Shown here: one piece after another, positions 25,790 through 33,232 of the stretch
Layout: each line of letters begins with the position of its first letter
Numbering within the stretch: position 1 is the stretch's first letter
Origin: JACPYM01 sp031423495
Lineage (GTDB): Bacteria > Acidobacteriota > Blastocatellia > RBC074
Assembly: GCA_031423495.1 (NCBI GenBank)
Contig: JANPFP010000129.1
Coordinates: 20,466 to 84,465 of the forward strand
Length of the DNA stretch: 64,000 nt
Direction of reading: 5' to 3'
Program-made: the position numbers and the translations under genes
Notes under the pieces: generated by a model
Told to the model about the DNA's origin: nothing
Databases searched by the model: none
Seen by the model: only the letters and a program-made list of their open reading frames with translations

Positions 25790-28700
25790 TCAATTCGCAG
25801 CCCAAACGTCTACGAGATAGCGATTGGCTGCGGTCATTTCATTCAACCAAGCATCAGCTTCCGTCGCGCTCTTGCCCGCTTTCTCGCGGTAAATCGCAGC
25901 AAACGTCCGCCTCACGTCAGGAGCCATCCGACTCGCATCGCCGCAGACATAAACCATCGCGCCCGCTTCGATGAGCGACCAGACTTCGTCGCGGCGGGCG
26001 TAAAGCTCATCCTGCACGTAACATTTCTTCTCATTGTGCAAACGCGAAAAGGCCGTCACGAGTTTGACGATGCCTTGCGACTCAAACGCGCGGAGTTCGT
26101 CTTCATACAAAAAGTCTTGTTGCGGATGGCGGCAGCCGAAAAAGAGCAGCGCCTCGCCGACTTGTTGGCCTTGCTGTTTGAGCGCGGCGCGTTCTTGCAG
26201 GAAGCCGCGAAACGGCGCGAGTCCCGTGCCGGGGCCTATCATAATCAGCGGCTTGGTTGCATCCGCTGGCAAACGGAAAGCCGATTTGGTGTCTTTCACG
26301 AACGCATACAACACGCTGTCTTCGGTTTGCTGGCGCAGGTAATTGGTGCAAACGCCTTGATAGACGCCGTGGCCGGAACGCGCGGGGGCTTCGACCAGGG
26401 CGACGGTGAGGCTGCACGTTTTCGCATCTGCGAGCGGCGAAGACGAAATCGAATAATAGCGCGGACGCAGCGGCGCGAGTTGTTCGAGATAAATTTCAAA
26501 CGGCAACTGGCACGCGGGAAATTCGGTCAGCACGTCAAGCAGCGATTTGCGCTTGGCGAGAATCTCTTCCTGAAAGCGTTGCTCTTCTTCGATCAAGCCT
26601 TGCAGTTGAATGCGTTCGGGCGGGCACTCGGTAAAGGTGAGCAGCGTTTGCAATTGCGAACGGGTCGCTACGTCTTGCAACTCGACGTAATCAGCCAGCA
26701 ACCGCGCGACGGTGATCGTTTGTTCGACGGGCAAAAAAGTTTTGCGATTCGTGTTGCGCCGTAAGCGAATGAACGTATCAGGCGCGAAGCCGAAACGCGC
26801 CACTACGCGCTCAACCAGCGTCTGACTGTTGTGCGGAATCACGCCGAGATGATCGCCCGCGCGATAAGTCACTCCTGCGGGCAAAGCCAATTCAACGTGC
26901 CGCGTCGAACGATCAGAAGCGTGCGCGCCGTCTTTGCGATGCAACTCACGGTTAACGCGCACGGTCATCGGTTGCGCGCCAAACGAATCCACAAACGGAC
27001 TCATCTGTTGTCCGGTCACGATGTCGAGTTTGAACAGCGGCTTGTTTTCTTCGCTAATGCGAATACCTAACGAGTCAGTCACCTTCGCACGCAAAGGCGC
27101 GTACCACTTTTGAAACTGCCCATCAAAATCGTAGCGCGCATCGCCTTCGCCGCGCGCGTATAAACGCTGTGCGCCGCGTGCTTCGAGTTGTTCGTCAATC
27201 ATGCGCGGCACCGATTGAAACGTCGCCGCCCAATCACTGTGTCCGCAACCGAAGACGGCATACGTCACGCCCGCGAGCGCATCGTTCGCCAGTCCATCGC
27301 TGCGCAACCATTCGCAAAACTTCGCGGCGTTGTCGGGCGGCAAGCCGTTGTAAGAAGAAGTCACCACCGCCAGCAAGCCTTCTTTTGGCAAACGCCCCGC
27401 GTAATCATCGAGCGGCGCGAGCTTCACGGCGAAACCGTTCGCTTCGGCATCGCCTGCCATCCGCCGCGCGACTTCTTCGGCGGTTCCCATGTTCGAGCCA
27501 AAGAGAACAAGCAGCGGCGTCGCGTGCTGTTTAAGAGTAGTTAGTGGCTGGTGGCTAGTGGCTAGTTCGGCAGCTTCTTCACTAGCCACTAGCCACTGAC
27601 CACTAGCCACTGGCGTGCGCGGACGCCGTCGAATCTTGAAACCGTCCGGCTTGAGTGTGAGCGTTTCTTTGATCTTGAGTTGATAGCGCGTGTGGTCAAC
27701 CAGTTCAAAACGATGCAGCAGCATGCCCAACACGAGCGTCGCTTCTTGCAACGCGAACTGGCGTCCGATGCAAGCGCGCTTGCCGTTGCCGAAAGGCTTC
27801 CAGGCGTTGATCGGACGTTTGGCTTCGGCTTCCACGCTGAAGTGATCGGGATTGAAGTTGTCTGCATCTTCGCCCCAGATGCTTTTGTCGCGGTGCAACG
27901 CAGGCAGCAACACAGTGATCGTATGGTCTTTTTTGATCTTGTATTTGCCGCCGATGACCGTGTCAGCCAGCGGATACAACCCAAACACGGGAGCGGTAGG
28001 CCACAGGCGCAGCGTCTCTTTCAAAAGCTGAGTGACGTAACGCAACTCGTTCACCTGTTTATAAGTCGGCTTCGCCGTCGGGTCAGGGCCGAGTACGCGA
28101 TCGACTTCGGCTTGTGCTTTCGCCAGCACTTCGGGGTTGTTCAACAGCGCGTAAGTCGCAAACGACAACAGGCCGCTGGTCGTCTCGTGTCCGGCAATCA
28201 AGAACGTGATTATCTGATGGCGGATGTTCACATCGTCGAGCGTCTCGCCAGTCTTTTTATCTACGCCGTTTAGCATGCAACTGAGCATGTCCGACTTGGC
28301 TGAATGGTCTTCGCCGCTGGCGCGCCGGTCTTTGATGATGCGATCTACGGTGTCGTTCATCGTGCGAATGTCGTCCTGCAACTGGCGCTCGCGGCTCGAA
28401 CGCAGCAGGCCTTCCATCGGCACGTCGCGTAACTCATCCATCGTGATGGCGAGCGCGTCGGCCATCGCGGCTACGAACGGATGTTCTTTGTCGTGATAAA
28501 ACGAATTGAAACGAAAGTTGAATCCGCTGAGACCGATGGTGTCTACGGTGAGGCTGGTCATGTCGTGGGCAATATCAATCTCTTCGTCGGGATTGAGCCG
28601 CGCCCACTTGACCGCCATCTGATCGGCGATGTCTAGCATGACGGCGTGATAGCTTTCCATCGCGCGCTGGCTAAAATTCGGCAACAGAATGTTATGCGCT

Positions 28701-29008
28701 TTCGACCAGTTCGGCTCTTCGGTTTTTGAGGTGAACAAGCCGTCGCCGCCAAAGCGCCGCACCAACCGCAAGCCGCCGCGAATGCTTTTATCAAAGCGCG
28801 TTTCGTCGCATACCTCATTAACCAAGTCGTAGCCCGACAGCACGATCAACACGCGCCCGCGCAATTCCATGCGAAAGATCGGCCCCAATTCGCGCGCCAA
28901 TCGCCACATATCCTGCACTGGCGTAGCGGCGCTCAACGTCAATAAATGCCCCAGCAAAAACGTCTCTGGTGGTTCGGGGATGCGTGCGAAAGTTTGCGGT
29001 TCACTCAT
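25790..29008 (-). CDS. CYP102-type fused cytochrome P450 / NADPH-P450 reductase
   Basis: I use the ATG at 29008 (1072 residues): the longer frame only adds residues encoded by a palindrome. The haem domain (1-460) has AGHETT in helix I (272-277), ETLR in helix K (331-334) and FGNGKRACIG with haem ligand Cys413. The reductase has the FMN loop VLFGSNMGTAEE (from about 502), FAD motif RYYSISSSPLAD and NADPH site GPGTGLAPFRGFLQER. Self-sufficient enzymes of this kind hydroxylate medium to long fatty acids in the cytoplasm. Residues 467-490, the inter-domain linker, are encoded by an inverted heptamer repeat. Confidence 0.95.
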   Translation of the reverse strand: MSEPQTFARIPEPPETFLLGHLLTLSAATPVQDMWRLARELGPIFRMELRGRVLIVLSGYDLVNEVCDETRFDKSIRGGLRLVRRFGGDGLFTSKTEEPNWSKAHNILLPNFSQRAMESYHAVMLDIADQMAVKWARLNPDEEIDIAHDMTSLTVDTIGLSGFNFRFNSFYHDKEHPFVAAMADALAITMDELRDVPMEGLLRSSRERQLQDDIRTMNDTVDRIIKDRRASGEDHSAKSDMLSCMLNGVDKKTGETLDDVNIRHQIITFLIAGHETTSGLLSFATYALLNNPEVLAKAQAEVDRVLGPDPTAKPTYKQVNELRYVTQLLKETLRLWPTAPVFGLYPLADTVIGGKYKIKKDHTITVLLPALHRDKSIWGEDADNFNPDHFSVEAEAKRPINAWKPFGNGKRACIGRQFALQEATLVLGMLLHRFELVDHTRYQLKIKETLTLKPDGFKIRRRPRTPVASGQWLVASEEAAELATSHQPLTTLKQHATPLLVLFGSNMGTAEEVARRMAGDAEANGFAVKLAPLDDYAGRLPKEGLLAVVTSSYNGLPPDNAAKFCEWLRSDGLANDALAGVTYAVFGCGHSDWAATFQSVPRMIDEQLEARGAQRLYARGEGDARYDFDGQFQKWYAPLRAKVTDSLGIRISEENKPLFKLDIVTGQQMSPFVDSFGAQPMTVRVNRELHRKDGAHASDRSTRHVELALPAGVTYRAGDHLGVIPHNSQTLVERVVARFGFAPDTFIRLRRNTNRKTFLPVEQTITVARLLADYVELQDVATRSQLQTLLTFTECPPERIQLQGLIEEEQRFQEEILAKRKSLLDVLTEFPACQLPFEIYLEQLAPLRPRYYSISSSPLADAKTCSLTVALVEAPARSGHGVYQGVCTNYLRQQTEDSVLYAFVKDTKSAFRLPADATKPLIMIGPGTGLAPFRGFLQERAALKQQGQQVGEALLFFGCRHPQQDFLYEDELRAFESQGIVKLVTAFSRLHNEKKCYVQDELYARRDEVWSLIEAGAMVYVCGDASRMAPDVRRTFAAIYREKAGKSATEADAWLNEMTAANRYLVDVWAAN
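27543..27611. repeat. Inverted heptanucleotide repeat inside the CYP102 gene
   Basis: (GTGGCTA)n on the left and (CTAGCCA)n on the right, with 16-bp exact arms (27551-27566 and 27581-27596) and a 14-base loop. It is in frame and encodes the linker between the haem and FMN domains. Confidence 0.85.
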
Positions 29009-29019
29009 CGTTGTCTCTA

Positions 29020-29095
29020 ACGCATGTAGTCCCGCCTTCAGGCTAATTTTCACTGGAAATTGTTACTTTCCGCCTGACGGCGGGACTACATGCGT
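29020..29095. repeat. Palindrome, 23-bp arms with one mismatch
   Basis: Arms 29020-29042 and 29073-29095 with core GTAGTCCCGCC. It abuts the stop codon of the GNAT gene (29096) and overlaps the upstream start choice of the P450 gene. It belongs to the same family as the truB-internal element at 35370-35433. Confidence 0.85.
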
Positions 29096-29662
29096 TTATT
29101 CGGTCAATCCAGTTACGTCATAAGTCATCACGATCAAATCGTGCGTACGTCCGTGACGATCCATCACAAAATCATTGAGCATCGCTTCGGCGGTGAAGCC
29201 AAGTTTCTCGAATACGCTTTGCGCGCCGCGTTGCGACATAGCCATGCGCGCAATCAGCTTGCGCAAGCCTTTCGCTTGTGCGGCTTGAAAGACTTCGTTG
29301 GCGAGTACGCGACCCAAGCCCTTGCCACGAAAATCTGGATGAATCAGCAAACGCATTTCGCCCAAGTGCCGCGTCCAGTGTGGACGACTGACATTCAGGC
29401 TGCCGTAACCGACGAAGCGTCCGTCGGCTTCGGCCAGCACGGTCAGCGCGTGTCCGCTCTCGACTGCTTGCACGTATTGCGCCATGTCACTGGCGTCGGT
29501 GATGTCAATCGTGAGGAACATCAGGTCTTCTTCGGGCAAGTCGCGCGCGAACTGGACAGATTTTTCTGCGTCGGCGCGCGTCATCAAACGTAACGTGACT
29601 TTCGTGCCATTCGCATTGACCGTCATCGGATAGTTTCGCTGCGAAACCGATGCTTTAGCCAT
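29096..29662 (-). CDS. GNAT family N-acetyltransferase
   Basis: 188 residues. The acetyl-CoA loop RGKGLG follows EMRLLIHPDF, and the preceding FVGYGSLNV strand and the C-terminal FEKLGF are typical GNAT features. The acceptor is unknown. AGGAG lies about 9 bases before the ATG at 29662. Its stop codon touches the palindrome that precedes the P450 gene. Confidence 0.85.
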   Translation of the reverse strand: MAKASVSQRNYPMTVNANGTKVTLRLMTRADAEKSVQFARDLPEEDLMFLTIDITDASDMAQYVQAVESGHALTVLAEADGRFVGYGSLNVSRPHWTRHLGEMRLLIHPDFRGKGLGRVLANEVFQAAQAKGLRKLIARMAMSQRGAQSVFEKLGFTAEAMLNDFVMDRHGRTHDLIVMTYDVTGLTE

Positions 29663-29787
29663 TGGGTGTCTCCTAAAAAAGAAAAAGGATGAGCTTCGTG
29701 AATGGTCGTCATCTTAAAGCAGAATGCCTGCTTGCGCCATTCGCGCGCTCATCCAGTTGGGTGAGTTCCACCGGGGAAATGATTCGG

Positions 29788-30441
29788 TTATTTATTTGAA
29801 CGCATAAAGGGCAGTTGCGTCGCCAGATCAAGCCAGCGCTTTTGCACTTCGACGTAATTGGTCACGGCTTGTTGCGCGAAATCAGCCAGCGCGGCGGCGG
29901 GCGAATTGTCGTCGAGATTCAATCCTTCTTTCATCGCCTGAATCGCTTGCGCGTTCGATTGCGCCGCGAAATCCAACCATTGCGATTGGGCTTTGATGAC
30001 GGTGTCCATGCCTTGCCCCATTGAGTCCATTACTGCATTTGGCATCATTCCCATCGCATCGGCGGGGTTGAAACTCACGCCGTCACGCAGGGCTTCGAAC
30101 ATTTGCCCGCTTTGTTGCGAAGCGATTTCAGACCAGCGTTTTTGCGCTTCGACAAAGCCTTCGTAACCCTGCCGCGCCCAGTCGCCCAACGCGGGCGTGG
30201 GAGCCGTGCGATAAAAATTCATGCCTTCTTCGATGGCTTTCATCGTCAGCGCGTTTTGCTGTTGCGTAATTTCGATCCAGTTCTTTTGCGCGGTGACGAG
30301 ATGCTCTACGACTTGCGCTGCCCACTCGGTCGCTTGCTGCGTCGCGTCAGTCGTAGCGTTTAGGGTGGCGTTCGGCGCATTAGGCGCTTTGGTTTCTTTG
30401 GTATTGGTAGTCGCTTTTGCTTTGGTTGCTTTAGTTGCCAT
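29788..30441 (-). CDS. Phasin family protein (PHA granule surface)
   Basis: 217 residues. A Lys/Ala/Thr-rich N-terminus (MATKATKAKATTNTKETKAP) precedes four related helical units: TAQKNWIEITQQQN, EAQKRWSEIASQQS, KAQSQWLDFAAQSN and EVQKRWLDLATQLP. This repeated amphipathic helix is how phasins coat polyhydroxyalkanoate granules. The divergent PhaR gene next door supports the assignment. No PHA synthase is in the window. Confidence 0.85.
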   Translation of the reverse strand: MATKATKAKATTNTKETKAPNAPNATLNATTDATQQATEWAAQVVEHLVTAQKNWIEITQQQNALTMKAIEEGMNFYRTAPTPALGDWARQGYEGFVEAQKRWSEIASQQSGQMFEALRDGVSFNPADAMGMMPNAVMDSMGQGMDTVIKAQSQWLDFAAQSNAQAIQAMKEGLNLDDNSPAAALADFAQQAVTNYVEVQKRWLDLATQLPFMRSNK

Positions 30442-30552
30442 GATTAAATTGTCGTCCTTTTCTGAATTACGTTTTTGATAATGATTGTCCGGTCAACTCC
30501 TTCCCGGCTCCTTCAACGAGACTCATCATAATCACAACAATCGAACTCGTCA

Positions 30553-30584
30553 AGTTTTTATTTCGCAAATGCGAAATAAAAACT
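30553..30584. promoter_or_regulatory. Candidate PhaR operator palindrome
   Basis: Exact 15-bp arms (AGTTTTTATTTCGCA and its complement) around two bases, 112 bases upstream of the phasin ATG. The core TTCGCA-AA-TGCGAA looks like a dimer-binding operator. PhaR homologues repress phasin genes and themselves, so autoregulation and phasin control from this site are plausible. A terminator is less likely because no gene ends here. Confidence 0.55.
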
Positions 30585-30700
30585 AAAGCCAGTAAATACG
30601 CAAAGGCAGGCTATTTTCCAGCATCCTGCCACTGTCTTTGCCGACGAGAGAGCCTAGTTGTTCGCACTTGCAAAAACTGCTATAAGCCAATTCGCAAAGC

Positions 30701-30807
30701 GTGTCCGTAGCCTGACCGTAAGCGAGGGCTACCTCAAGGATGCGCTCTTTCAAAAGATAAGTACGCAATGCCGAGGTAGCCCTCGCTTACGGTCAGGCTA
30801 CGGACAC
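30701..30807. repeat. Palindromic repeat family A, copy 1 (35-bp perfect arms)
   Basis: Arms 30701-30735 and 30773-30807 are exact complements around a 37-base loop. Copy 2 is at 61084-61190 and a half-copy at 49411-49444. It ends 20 bases before the phaR ATG, so it would fold in the phaR leader if transcription starts upstream of it. Confidence 0.9.
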
Positions 30808-30827
30808 GGCGAAGGAACGACCCAGAC

Positions 30828-31343
30828 ATGCCACGAAAAGCTACTACGAAAAAAGCCGCACCATCCGCGAAGACTGAAACGCCCAACGAGCAAGCGGCGC
30901 CTGATTGCATCGTCATTAAACGTTACGGCAACCGGCGGCTTTATAACACTGAGACCAAAGGTTACGTCACCTATCAGGACATCATTGCCATTGTGCGCAG
31001 CGGCTACGACGTGCGCGTAGTTGATTCAGCCAGCGATGAAGACGTAACCAAAGCCGTATTAATTCAGGCGATTTTGGAAGAAGAGAAGAACCAGAAGAAC
31101 CTCTTGCCGCTGCCATTTCTCTTTCAGTTGCTGCGTTCGGAAGACGGCGCGGCGAAAGATTTTTTCAGCAACTATCTGGCGAGCAGTTTCGAGGCTTATC
31201 TCAAAACGAAGGAAGAATTCGACCGGCGGTTTCGCGGCTTTCTGGAAATGAGCGCCAACGCGCCGCAAATGTGGGAGAAATTCATCCCCGGGGCTGAAGC
31301 AATGAAAGACCTGTGGGGAGTAAATCCTAAAAGCAAAAAATAG
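30828..31343 (+). CDS. phaR: Polyhydroxyalkanoate synthesis regulator PhaR
   Basis: 171 residues. After a basic Ala-rich leader, the PHA accumulation DNA-binding domain starts at VIKRYGNRRLYNTETKGYVT and runs to about residue 88 (VRVVDSASDEDVTKAVLIQAI). The following helix FLFQLLRSEDGAAKDFFSNYL is the PHB-accumulation segment. PhaR binds granules and DNA and represses phasin genes until polymer appears. The divergent phasin gene and the palindrome between them fit this circuit. AAGGAA lies about 11 bases before the ATG. Confidence 0.92.
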   Translation: MPRKATTKKAAPSAKTETPNEQAAPDCIVIKRYGNRRLYNTETKGYVTYQDIIAIVRSGYDVRVVDSASDEDVTKAVLIQAILEEEKNQKNLLPLPFLFQLLRSEDGAAKDFFSNYLASSFEAYLKTKEEFDRRFRGFLEMSANAPQMWEKFIPGAEAMKDLWGVNPKSKK

Positions 31344-31363
31344 CTATTTCGCAACTGCACAAT

Positions 31364-31777
31364 TTAGCGTTCAAACATGTCTTCGCTCTTTTGTTTCAAG
31401 GTCGTAGCGATGGCGCGCATCACATCCATCGTCGTGATGATGCCGCGAATTTGCGTGCCTTCGGCGACGATGACGCGATGAATGCGGCGGTTATACATCA
31501 GTTCGCAAACGCGCTGTAAGGTTTCAGTCGGAGCCACCGTGACCGCGTTGCTAGTCATTACCTGCCCGGCATTGTTGGGCGACCACGCGCCGATGCTCGT
31601 CGTTTTGCGTACGATGTCAGACTCTGACAACACGCCGCGCAATTCACCTTCGGCGTTGACGACCGGCACGCCGGTGATCTTTCGCTCTTTGAGCAACGCC
31701 GCGACTTCTTTGAGAGGCGTGTCTTCACGAACCGTCAAAACATCACTCACCATCACATCCGCAGCATAAAGCGTCAT
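31364..31777 (-). CDS. CBS domain pair protein
   Basis: 137 residues forming one Bateman module. CBS1 spans about 6-62 (VMVSDVLTVREDTPLKEVAALL ... GVLSESDIVRK) and CBS2 about 73-127 (VMTSNAVTVAPTETLQRVC ... GIITTMDVMRAI). Such modules bind adenine nucleotides. GAGGAG lies 8 bases before the ATG. It starts 13 bases after the S2P protease stop; many S2P enzymes carry CBS domains in the same chain, so this may be the detached sensor of that protease. Confidence 0.9.
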   Translation of the reverse strand: MTLYAADVMVSDVLTVREDTPLKEVAALLKERKITGVPVVNAEGELRGVLSESDIVRKTTSIGAWSPNNAGQVMTSNAVTVAPTETLQRVCELMYNRRIHRVIVAEGTQIRGIITTMDVMRAIATTLKQKSEDMFER

Positions 31778-31790
31778 AAGTCAGTCTCCT

Positions 31791-32735
31791 CTAAAACGTA
31801 ATCGGCATCGGCATAAAGCACAGTATAAAAACCAGCAGGCCGATCAATGCGACCAGCCAGCGCGCGAGTCCCAGTGGTTCGGTTTCATCCAACAACATCG
31901 GATGGCCTACGCGCATCATAATCGTCAGCAGTCCGGCGTAAACAAACCAGCCCAGCCAGCCGCCGGTTTGATAAGAATAAAACGCCAACACCAGCACGCT
32001 CAGATAAACCGTGAGCGCGATGGCGCGATGCCCGCGCGCGCCAAACAAGGCATAGGTGACGTGCCCGCCATCGAGTTGGCCTACGGGCATCAGGTTGAGC
32101 GCAGTCATCAGCAATCCGAACCACGCCGAAAACCAAATCGGGCTGACATCCAAATGCGTTGGCAGATGAAACAGTTGAATGAAGAACTTGAAAAGCAGCG
32201 GATCGTTAAACGTAATCGCATCGCCATCGCCGATGGTCGGCGCGGCGGCTTCGGCAAAATAGTGCGCGGCAAAAGCCACGGGCAAAGCGAAAACAAAACC
32301 CGCGAGCGGCCCGGCGATGCCTATGTCGAATAGCGCGCGCCGCGAAGGAATCGGCGATTTGATTTTGATGAACGCGCCGAACGTACCCACGGGCGGCAAG
32401 GGCGAAGGAATGAAAAACGGCAACGTAGCGTCTACGTCATACCAACGGCAGGCGATGTAATGTCCGAGTTCGTGTGTGCCAAGAATCATCAGCAGCGCAA
32501 ATGAATACAACATGCCTTGCTTGAAATCGCCCGCCAGCAACCAGCCCGCCAACGTAGTCGTCACGGCGGTCAACCCCAGCAAGAACAAATGCCACAGCAT
32601 TCGTCCGAAACTGATGCCCGCGCGCGCGGGTTCGACGAGTTCGGGCAGGCGTTGCACGATGGTGTAACGCGGCGGTTCGGGCAGCGCCTGCGGCGGGTAA
32701 TCTGATAGAGGTTGATAGGGATACGATTCGCTCAT
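31791..32735 (-). CDS. Site-2 protease family (M50) membrane metalloprotease
   Basis: 314 residues with six or so transmembrane helices. The zinc motif HELGH is at 88-92 within LILGTHELGHYIACRWYDV-type sequence, and the third ligand is in MPVGQLDGGHV. It cleaves substrates within the membrane. It is the middle gene of an operon: the zinc-ribbon gene stops 3 bases before its ATG and the CBS gene follows 13 bases after its stop. The substrate is unknown. Confidence 0.92.
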   Translation of the reverse strand: MSESYPYQPLSDYPPQALPEPPRYTIVQRLPELVEPARAGISFGRMLWHLFLLGLTAVTTTLAGWLLAGDFKQGMLYSFALLMILGTHELGHYIACRWYDVDATLPFFIPSPLPPVGTFGAFIKIKSPIPSRRALFDIGIAGPLAGFVFALPVAFAAHYFAEAAAPTIGDGDAITFNDPLLFKFFIQLFHLPTHLDVSPIWFSAWFGLLMTALNLMPVGQLDGGHVTYALFGARGHRAIALTVYLSVLVLAFYSYQTGGWLGWFVYAGLLTIMMRVGHPMLLDETEPLGLARWLVALIGLLVFILCFMPMPITF

Positions 32736-32738
32736 GCG

Positions 32739-33092
32739 TTATTTTTTGAAAAGTTTATCGAAGGCGTCTTTGGCGTCTTCGCTTTTGTTGCCGCCTTTGT
32801 CGCCTTTGAATAATTTATCGAAGCCACCGCGCGCGTTCTCGGTGCGTTGCGTTTCGGCGCTGCGTTCGTGCAACGGAAAGTTCCGATTGGCCTCGAAGTA
32901 TTCGCAAAAATTGTCGCGCACCTTGTCGCGTACGTAATCGGCCTGCGTCTCGCTGCATTGATTGTTTTTAGCCGGCTCGAAAAAGCGGCAGTTCTTGCAA
33001 CAATGCATTTCGGCTTTGCAATGCGCGCACTCATCGCCGCGCACGACCTTGCCAATGATTTTGTTGTCGCGTCCACAATTGTGACAAACCAT
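32739..33092 (-). CDS. Zinc-ribbon protein of unknown function
   Basis: 117 residues. Six cysteines form paired CxxC units (CHNCGRD, CAHC, CCKNCRFF) in the first 40 residues, plus two more Cys (QCSE, FCEYFE). The C-terminal half is a charged tail with FDKLFKG and FDKLFKK, a short duplicated motif. It is tightly coupled to the S2P gene downstream. A metal-binding adaptor or substrate of the protease is a guess. Confidence 0.7.
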   Translation of the reverse strand: MVCHNCGRDNKIIGKVVRGDECAHCKAEMHCCKNCRFFEPAKNNQCSETQADYVRDKVRDNFCEYFEANRNFPLHERSAETQRTENARGGFDKLFKGDKGGNKSEDAKDAFDKLFKK

Positions 33093-33232
33093 AATTCGTT
33101 AAATTGCGCCACCGGATGGCATCATGTGGCAGTCCTTTTTTTGGCTTTCTTGAATGCGGTAATTTTTCTGTGAGTTTTGAAGTGCGCCGAAATCCTAACA
33201 CAGCACTGCCAAAACACCACGCGAGGCCGATT

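Larger units (their letters stand above)
30442..30827. other. Divergent phasin-phaR intergenic region
   Basis: The 386 bases contain the 32-base palindrome at 30553-30584 (candidate PhaR operator) and the 107-base repeat element at 30701-30807. No coding potential was found; the small ORFs inside are read through the repeat. Confidence 0.6.
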
